Of a stretch of DNA of 17,301 nucleotides, positions 8,916 to 15,591 are shown one piece after another. Each line of letters starts with the position of its first letter. Position 1 is the stretch's first letter. A program made the position numbers and the translations under genes. Under the pieces are notes generated by a model that saw only the letters and a program-made list of their open reading frames with translations, searched no databases and had not been told where the DNA came from. The DNA comes from Acanthamoeba sp. SK_2022b (taxonomy: Eukaryota > Discosea > Longamoebia > Acanthamoebidae). The stretch lies in the NCBI GenBank assembly GCA_027943245.1, contig JANDJZ010000847.1:1-17301 (forward strand). The letters run 5' to 3'.

Positions 8916-9708
8916 GTACGCGTTGTTGATCCAGATGTCGATGGTGCCCAGGTGCTGCTTCCCATAGGCCGCCAGTGCGCGCAGCGAGTCCTCTGCACGT
9001 CGCAGGAATGCGGCGTGAGGGAAAGTGAGAGGAGGCACACACACACGCGTGCGCGTATGTACCGTTGGTGACGTCAGCAGCGCAGCCGACCACCTTGGCT
9101 TTCCCGCCCTGGACGCATCGCGCGGTCAAGTCGGCCACCACCTCGCCCACAGCCTCGGCGCTGCGCCCGCCAGTCGTCAGAGCGCCGCCCATACCCAGCG
9201 GCCCGGCGTGGAGTACCTTCTGCTGGAGATGACCACCTACGCGTTCGTTGGCCAACAAGCGCGAGTGGGTCAGTCATGGACGCGTGGACGAACAGAAGCG
9301 AGTAGTGGCCTGTGCAGTACATTGTCGCCCAAGGCCAGAAACTCCTTGGCCAGCGCCAGGCCGATGCCTTTCGTACTTCCTACACCTCAAACAACAATTA
9401 TGAATAAGTGAAATTTATGAAATAATAAATTAAATATAAAATGAAATGAAATAAAAGCGTGTGGGCAGCAAGAGGGAGCAAAGGACGGTACCGGTGATTA
9501 CGACGTTGAGGCCCGGCGGACGCTTGAAGCGTCCCTGCGCGTCAGGGTCGATCGGGTGGCCGAACACGAAAAGGCGTCCTGCACGCATCACCGCAATTGC
9601 CAACGCCACCACGCACGCAACTGCCAGCAACCACATGCCTTGCATCACTCTCCTTGCTTGTGTTTGATTTTCCCTTGTTTTCCTTGACCCTGTCCAGTTG
9701 CCAGCCAT
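7818..9708 (-). CDS. NYC1/NOL-type (chlorophyll b reductase-like) short-chain dehydrogenase
   Basis: Membrane-anchored NAD(P)-dependent short-chain dehydrogenase. Eleven exons: 9708-9492, 9379-9321, 9236-9217, 9160-9063, 8992-8920, 8818-8757, 8661-8537, 8446-8357, 8255-8194, 8097-8017 and 7944-7818. All introns are GT-AG in phase, giving 337 residues. A hydrophobic segment at about 24-45 precedes the Rossmann fold. Seen: VVITGSTKGIG (G73, G77, G79), VVISSRS, ADV, DIWINNAG (154-157), FNMDGAG, catalytic Y226-x3-K230 (YGATK) and LSPGMVITDLLLSG. FNMDGAG, the YGATK spacing and LSPGMV..DLL are hallmarks of the plant NYC1/NOL chlorophyll b reductases, but the true substrate here is unknown. Exon 3 is a 20-base microexon. 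The start at 9708 has the better context (AAAATGG); a start at 9645 (MQGMWLL), just before the anchor, is also possible. Confidence 0.9.
8856..8914 (+). repeat. (GT)n microsatellite in an intron of the SDR gene
   Basis: About 29 TG/GT units on the plus strand, so (AC)n in the transcript. It begins within a few bases of the 5' splice site (GTACGACACAC) of intron 8919-8819. Confidence 0.95.
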
Positions 9709-9857
9709 TTTCCGGACCTTTTCCTTAAGGACTTTTCCCTGGATCTTTTCCCTTTAGATGGCCAACTTTTCACGGCGTTTTTCCTATCGGCTGGTCATTT
9801 ACGTTCTGGAAAATCATTAATATCGGGCAGCGCGGACGTGCGTAGAGGAGCCAGGAG
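9709..9857. promoter_or_regulatory. Divergent promoter with clustered TTTTCC motifs
   Basis: Spacer between the SDR gene and the amino acid transporter. TTTTCC occurs at 9668, 9678, 9708, 9719, 9733, 9746 and 9779 on the plus strand, several at 10-14 base intervals, plus a TTTTCA at 9767. Two copies lie inside the longer version of SDR exon 1 and one overlaps its ATG. ATCATTAATATC at about 9812 is the only AT-rich core-like element. No factor is assigned. Confidence 0.45.
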
Positions 9858-11836
9858 ATGTGGCGTACGGCCAACGAGAAGTCAGAAATCGTACGCGGTG
9901 AGGGGGTGGGGGGCAGTTATGGGGCGCAGAGCCTGCCGCGGGCCTACACATGGGGCGCCATGTGGCGAACGTTTCCGATAAAGCGGAACGATGACGCGGA
10001 GAAGGGCGAGAATTTGGCCAAGGTGCTCAAGGTCTGGGACTTGACGGCCTACGGTATCGGCTCCACGGTGGGTGCCGGCATCTTCGTCGTCACAGGCGTT
10101 GTTGCTCGAGACAAGTACTCTTTGCCTCCATCTGCATTTTTTACAACATTAATTTAATCACCAGTTTTATATTTTGATCTCTTTTCGGTTGATCATCACA
10201 TCACTAACGCATGCAATCAATTTGATCTTGACCAGGGCGGGGCCTTCAATCGTGTTGTCGTTCCTCTACGCCGCGTTCGCGTCGCTGATGTCCGCCTTCT
10301 GCTACGCCGAGTTCGCGGCCCGCATTCCCGTTTCCGGCTCGGCCTACACGTTCGCCTACGTCACCGTTGGCGAGATCATCGGCTGGCTGTACGCGCTTCC
10401 CCCCCTCCCCCCTCCCCCCCTCCTCCCTCCTCCCGCCAGCTTCGCACGTCGTGTGTGCGCAGCGCAGGCTCTGACTTGGCTCTGTTGTTCGGTCGCGCCG
10501 CGCAGGATTGGCTGGAACCTGACGTTAGAGTACGCCCTGAGCGCTTCAGGTACCGTTGGCTCTCGTCTCGATGTAGGCCCGTCTTTGCATCACTTCTTCG
10601 ACTCGTGATAAACGTTTCAACTCACCCATCACCACCATCACTACCACCATCACCATCGCCGTCGTCGTCTCTCTGTGTTGTAGCGGTGGCGCGAGGGTGG
10701 AGCGGTTACGTGTTTGACTTCTTCAAGATCGTGGGCGTGACCATTCCCGACTGGCTCTCCGGACATTCCATCAACTCGCTCTTCTCCATCAGGTGAGGAG
10801 CCCTTGCCCCCCCCCCCTCTCTTGCGACGACGAGTCATCTCCTCCGTCCACGCGCGTGCATTGGTTACTGACTGCGCTCCGTTATCTCCCCTCTCCCCCC
10901 CCACTCTCTTTCTCTCACCAACCACCGGCGGCCTCAGCATACTGGCGGCGGGCATCGTGGTGGCCATGTCGCTGCTGCTCCTGCTCGGCGTCAAGAACTC
11001 GTCGCGCTTCAACCTCGCCATCACCATCCTCAACGTGGCCATCATTCTGTTCGTCATCATGTACGCATCGCCCCGCCCTTGCATCTTTTTTCGAGGTAAA
11101 TATTTATTTTTTAAAGTTAATCATTTGTTTAAAACAATATATAATAAATAATAAATAATAAATAATAATTTCATTTTCAATACCACCAGTCTCGGCGCAA
11201 CGGAAGTCAACACGGACAACTGGGACCCGTTCTTCCCGTTTGGCTTCGAGGGCTCGTTCCAGGGCGCCGGCACCGTCTTCTTCTCCTTCATCGGTATGCG
11301 ACATCCTCCTTCGCTTCTCGGCGTTGGTGAGCCAACCCCCCCCCCAACAAACCAACGCGTTGTTGTCGACTTGGTTGCTGTCGACAGGATTCGACAGCGT
11401 CACGACGCTGGCGGGCGAGGTGGCCAATCCCGGCCGCGATCTGCCGCTCGGCATCGGCGGCACTCTGGGCATCGCCACCTCCCTCTACGTCGGCGTCTCC
11501 CTCATCATCACCGGTGCGCCCCCCCCCCTAACATCACCGCCACCTTAATGCTGCCTCGCGCGCGCGCGCTCATCAATGTGTGTGTCGCGTGTCGCGTTCC
11601 AGGAATGGTGTCGTACAAGAACGTGGACGTGAACGCGCCCCTGTCGCGGGCCTTCCAGGACAAGGGCATGACGTGGGCCGCCGCCATCATCGCCGCCGGC
11701 TCAGTCTCCACGCTCACCTCGACCACCTTTGCCTCGCTCCTCGGCCAGCCCCGCATCTTCTACCAGATGGCCGTCGACGTACGCCCCCCTCCCCTCAAGG
11801 AGATCGCTTTACTCCTCCCCTGCCTTGGCCTGTGTG

Positions 11837-11906
<70 letters not shown>

Positions 11907-12875
11907 TAATTGGACAACTCGCGCGTGTGTGTTATCGTAGGGCCTTCTGCCGCCCTTGTTCAAGAAGCTCAACAGCCGGCAGGTGCCCATCTACGGCACG
12001 CTCATCACCGGAGCCGTGGCCGGGTACACCTGCCCCCCCCCGCCAATCGTCGCACCACACACACACACAACGCGAGGCCTTGACTCGTATTATTGACTCT
12101 GAAATAATTCGCGTTATTGTGCACAACTACAATGCGTATTGCGTCATCAGAACCATCGCCTTCCTCTTTGACCTCAACGATCTGGCCGACATGATCTCGA
12201 TCGGCACTCTCATGGCCTTCACCATCGTCTGCAGCAGCGTCATGGTCCTCAGGTGCGCCACCAGCCTCCTCCTCCCCTCCTCCTCCCCGATCGCCTGGCC
12301 GCCGCTCACCGTGTGCGTGTGCGTGCAGGTATCGGAGCCCGGAGCACCCGGTGCGCATCGCCGGCGTGGTGCTGGCCTTCATGGCGTCGTGCCTGGCGTT
12401 CTCGTTCACGTGGCAGTTCACGACGCCGTGGTACGCCAAGGTGCTGACGGGCTCGCCGGTGCTGATCCTGTTCGGCTACCTGCTGGCCCTGGACACCGTC
12501 GACGTGCCCACGACCTTCCGCTGCCCGCTCGTGCCGCTGATCCCGGCCGTGGGCGTGCTGGTCAACATCTACCTCATCACGTCGCTCCCCATCGAGGCCT
12601 TCTACCGGGTGCTCGTGTGGACCGCCATCGGCCTCGCCATCTACTTTGGCTACGGCATCCGCAACTCGGCCCTCCGCTTCCAGCTGGCCGCCGCCGGCGC
12701 CGGCTTCAGCGAGCCCGACCAGGTCGTCCCCGGCGCCAAGCTCGTCCGGGACGACGACGCGGTGTCCTCCGCCGCCACCGAATATCGATTCGGCGCGACC
12801 GCGGCGGCCAGCTACTCGATCAACAGCGAGGGCCTCTCCGCTGAAGACGACGAGCGCCACAGCAAGTACAACTGA
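9858..12875 (+). CDS. Cationic amino acid transporter (CAT family, APC superfamily)
   Basis: Polytopic permease expected to import cationic or broad-range amino acids. Eleven exons: 9858-10114, 10236-10388, 10506-10549, 10684-10792, 10938-11060, 11190-11293, 11388-11513, 11603-11778, 11941-12023, 12151-12252 and 12329-12875, all GT-AG in phase, giving 607 residues, the usual CAT size. TM1 has [20 protein letters not shown] with the GxGxxxGxGI backbone-binding motif. Then come [105 protein letters not shown] and a final block of hydrophobic helices. The C-terminal tail of about 70 residues is hydrophilic. Intron 11061-11189 has an AT-rich block and intron 11779-11940 a long GT repeat. An internal ATG at 9960 (MWRTFPIK) is an alternative start; the first 34 residues are not conserved. 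Confidence 0.93.
10622..10670 (+). repeat. CAC/CAT trinucleotide repeat in a transporter intron
   Basis: ACCATCACC-type repeats pass into CGTCGTCGTC within intron 10550-10683. The tract is non-coding in the spliced model. Confidence 0.8.
11097..11175 (+). repeat. AT-rich block with (AATAAT)-type repeats in a transporter intron
   Basis: Almost purely A/T sequence with AATAAATAATAAATAAT repeats in intron 11061-11189, sharply different from the GC-rich exons on both sides. Confidence 0.8.
11831..11904 (+). repeat. (GT)n microsatellite in a transporter intron
   Basis: About 35 GT units with one interruption near 11837, in intron 11779-11940. A second short GTGTGTG lies just before the acceptor TATCGTAG. 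Confidence 0.95.
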
Positions 12876-12998
12876 GGCTTCTCGGTTGCACCGAAAAATA
12901 TGCTTTTTTTTATTATTATTTGGGTTTTAACTTATTTTTTTCTTGTCATCTCCGATAAAAAAGAAAACAAAACAATTAAAACAAGAGAGAGGTCAGTG

Positions 12999-13910
12999 AT
13001 GGAGACGGCCACCGCACCGGAAAGGGCCGACGGGGCTTTGCTGCTGGGGGTCGACTGGACTGGCCCGGCGGCGGTGGGCTGCATGGCCGGCGTGGTGCTG
13101 ACGGTGGTGGCGGAGCCCCTCTTCGGCCGGTTTGACCTCAAGTGCCTCGCCAAGACCGCCGCGTCGACCTGCTTCCTATGGACGGCGCTCGTCAGCGCCA
13201 ACGCCACTGCTGGCGGCAGTGGTGACCCGGCCCAGTGGTCGCCCTACGCGCAGGTCGTGTTCGCGTCGTTGGTCTTGGGTTGGGTGGGCGACGTGTGCCT
13301 CCTGTCGCCCGGCAAGCTGGCCTTCCTGTCCGGGCTCGTCTCTTTCCTCATCGGCCACCTGGGGTTCACGTACGCCTTCGTCTTCCTGTCGCGTGGGTTC
13401 GACTGGACGTGGCTGGCCGGCGGCTGCGTGGCTATGGCGCCGCAGGTGGCCGTGGTCTACGCCTACCTCGGGCCCCACCTGAAGGGCCCCTTGAAAGCGC
13501 CCGTTGTCATCTACATGCTCACTCTCTCGTTCATGTACGCTTCGCTTTTGACAACGCTCGCTCTCTCGTCGCATTGTCATCGTGCTTCGTTCTTTGCTGA
13601 TTCATTTTTATTTATTTTTATCTATTATGCACAGGGTGGCAGCCGCAGCTGGCATGTACGCGGGCCGAGACCTGAGCTCAAAGCAATTCAACGTCCTCGT
13701 GGGCTGCTTCCTGTTTTGGGCGAGGTACATCCACTACCTGCAGGTCCGTGCTTGCTGCCTTTCTAACCGCGTGTGCTTTTTTTTTGTGTGGCCACCAGCG
13801 ACCTGAGCGTGGCGAGGAACGCCTTCGTCAGCCCCGGGCCCGAGAATGGCGCGCTGGGCTTGCCCCTCTACTACGCCGCGCAGCTGATCATCGCCTCCAA
13901 CATGTTCTAG
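12999..13910 (+). CDS. TMEM86/YhhN family membrane protein (lysoplasmalogenase-like)
   Basis: Integral membrane protein of the YhhN/TMEM86 family; characterised members (TMEM86B) hydrolyse the vinyl-ether bond of lysoplasmalogens. Exons are 12999-13534, 13635-13724 and 13799-13910, GT-AG in phase, giving 245 residues, the family length. About eight hydrophobic segments are visible. Two conserved acidic sites stand out: LGWVGDVCLL (D98), like the family GD..L motif, and FWASDLSVARNAF (D210), like the family SD...A motif. The end LYYAAQLIIASN matches the Y..AQ.LI pattern. The second Asp motif appears only after splicing at 13724/13799, which supports that intron. An AT-rich 5' region (12900-12990, with GATAAAAAAG near 12953) separates it from the transporter. 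Confidence 0.88.
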
Positions 13911-13959
13911 TCGGTCCGATTGAGCAATGGTATTGGATCATGTGTATTGGAGGGCCTCC
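13911..13959. other. Short convergent spacer between TMEM86-like and F-box/CxxC genes
   Basis: Only 49 bases separate two stop codons facing each other (TAG at 13908-13910 and the complement of TGA at 13960-13962). The 3' UTRs must therefore overlap the neighbouring coding sequence. No AATAAA is present. Confidence 0.7.
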
Positions 13960-15391
13960 TCATATGCGCATCTGTTGGAACATGTCGAGCGCTCCGCACG
14001 GGCAGTCGCACGAATAGCACACGGACGATTGGCACGCGACGCAGAAGTCCGTGTCCTCGCTCTCGAACACGCGCTCGCAATTGGCGCACATCACCCCGCA
14101 GTAGGTGCACATGTACGCGCAGACGCTCTTCTGATGCTGATGTTGGTGGTGGTGTTCGTGCGTTGTCGGGGCTGGCGTCGACGTCGACGACTGTACGTGC
14201 GGTCGTGTCTGTGTTGGCGCCGGCGCGTCCTCGTCGCTGTTGTTGAGGGTCTTCCTCTTCCTCCTCTTCTTCTTTTTCTTGGGGCCAGCTGCAGTCAACA
14301 GCAGTCAACAATAAGAGAGGGGGGGGAGGTTTGACTGGTCAGCAGAGCCCCTGTCTCTGAGCGACGACAGGCGAGCGTGGCCCTACCTCCGGGCCTCTGG
14401 TTGGTTTCCGCGAACGTCGCCTTGGGCCGAACGCAGTCCCGGCAGCCATTGACGCCACACTGCTCGCACCGCTTGGCCGACCAGCCAAAACACCTGTGGC
14501 CAATCATCTGGTGAGACATGTGTGACACGTGGCCTATGGCATGTGTGCGTGTGTCGGGGGGAGTTACCGCCCGCAGACTTCGACCGAGCAGATGAAGCAC
14601 TTGGTGAGGTGGGCCGTTGCCTGCCCGCAGAGCTCGCAGCCGTTGATCCACACGAAGAAGTTGCACCCCTCGCAGCATATCAGGGCCTTGCGCTGCGCAC
14701 GACAGTGCATCAGCAGGCTTGTCCGCACGCTCGGCATCAAGTCAAGTCAAGTCAAACCAAACCAAATCAACATGAAACATACGCTGGACTGTGTCTCGGT
14801 GAGCGCGCGCTCTGGCTGCTGCATCACAGCCGCGCAGAAGGGACACGACGGCAGGAGGAGCCCGCTGGGACCGCGCTGCGCGGTCTGGCCCCTCTGCGAG
14901 TGATCGCGCTGCCCGGCGGCGAGGAGCGCGCCGACCGGTGGTGGTGGCGGGTTGGCGCGGCCCTTGAGGTCCACCAGTCGGGTGAGGCGGAAGTAGGAGT
15001 GCTGCCATTGGTCGTTGTGAGGCTGGAGGCTGACGTTGTCGTTCACGCACACAAAGGGCGACGACCTCAAGAATCTCCCCAGCAGGTCCCGCCACAGGCT
15101 GCGATCCTTGGACACCTCACGCCACACCTGGTTCACTCGCTGCACAACAACAACAAGTTGGAGGACCACGTGTCACTGAACGAACATATTTTGTAGTATA
15201 TATATATATATATATAACTTAAAGGGAGGGGCGACCTGGCAGCAGAGCAGCTCGGAGGCGGAGAGGTAGGATAGGCAGCGCAGGAGGACTTCGTGCGGGA
15301 GGAGCTCCTCCAGCTGCTGGTGACGCACCACGACCGGCAGTGCGAGCGACAGAGGGGTATCTCCACCTCGCAGGCCCCTGGTTGCCTTCAT
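13960..15391 (-). CDS. F-box protein with CxxC-rich zinc-binding C-terminus
   Basis: Probable SCF substrate receptor. Exons are 15391-15236, 15139-14783, 14692-14568, 14493-14387 and 14288-13960, GT-AG in phase, giving 357 residues. The F-box (about 27-75) reads LEELLPHEVLLRCLSYLSASELLCCQ, then RVNQVWREVSKDRSLWRDLL. A middle region (about 95-165) has a Pro run and SCPFC. Residues about 172-240 hold many Cys pairs (ICCEGC, CELC, CFIC, CGRC, CEQC, CRDC). Then a basic stretch KKKKKRRKRK looks like a nuclear signal, followed by a His/Gln-rich linker and a second Cys cluster (CTYCGVMCANC, CVAC, CYSCDCPC) to the end. The metal sites cannot be assigned to a named finger by eye. An earlier in-frame ATG exists near MED13's stop, but 15391 (AAGATGA) gives a clean 5' spacer. 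Confidence 0.82.
14737..14769 (+). repeat. AAGTC/AACC-type short repeats in intron
   Basis: AAGTCAAGTCAAGTCAA followed by ACCAAACCAA lies in intron 14782-14693 of the F-box/CxxC gene. It is a simple 5-base repeat. Confidence 0.7.
15197..15216. repeat. (TA)n repeat in intron of the F-box/CxxC gene
   Basis: About ten TA units in intron 15235-15140. Confidence 0.85.
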
Positions 15392-15591
15392 CTTTTGCGC
15401 GAGTGTGGGGCTGAGGTTAACGTGACGTGTAGCCGTCAAGCAAACCTTCCGCGGAGCTCTACTTTCTCTCATCCGTTTCCACTGCTTTTCTCTGTTTCTG
15501 CTAGTAGCGGTGCCGGCAAATATCCCGGCACCAAAAAGCGGAAAGAGCAAATTCGGCCGAAACAACATTTTATGTCGACAGTTGTGGCCAA

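Noticed and set aside
9891..9930. Possible 40-base intron (GTACGC...GCAG) near the start of the transporter
   Set aside because: It has no polypyrimidine tract and is shorter than the other introns; the frame is open without it.
11729..12844. Open frame of about 370 codons crossing the GT repeat and the last transporter exon
   Set aside because: It is out of frame with the conserved transporter sequence and its openness reflects GC bias and the GT repeat.
15392..15591. Upstream extension of the F-box/CxxC protein to an ATG near 15573
   Set aside because: The sequence shows no conservation that I recognise, and this 200-base stretch is better explained as promoter plus MED13 3' UTR.
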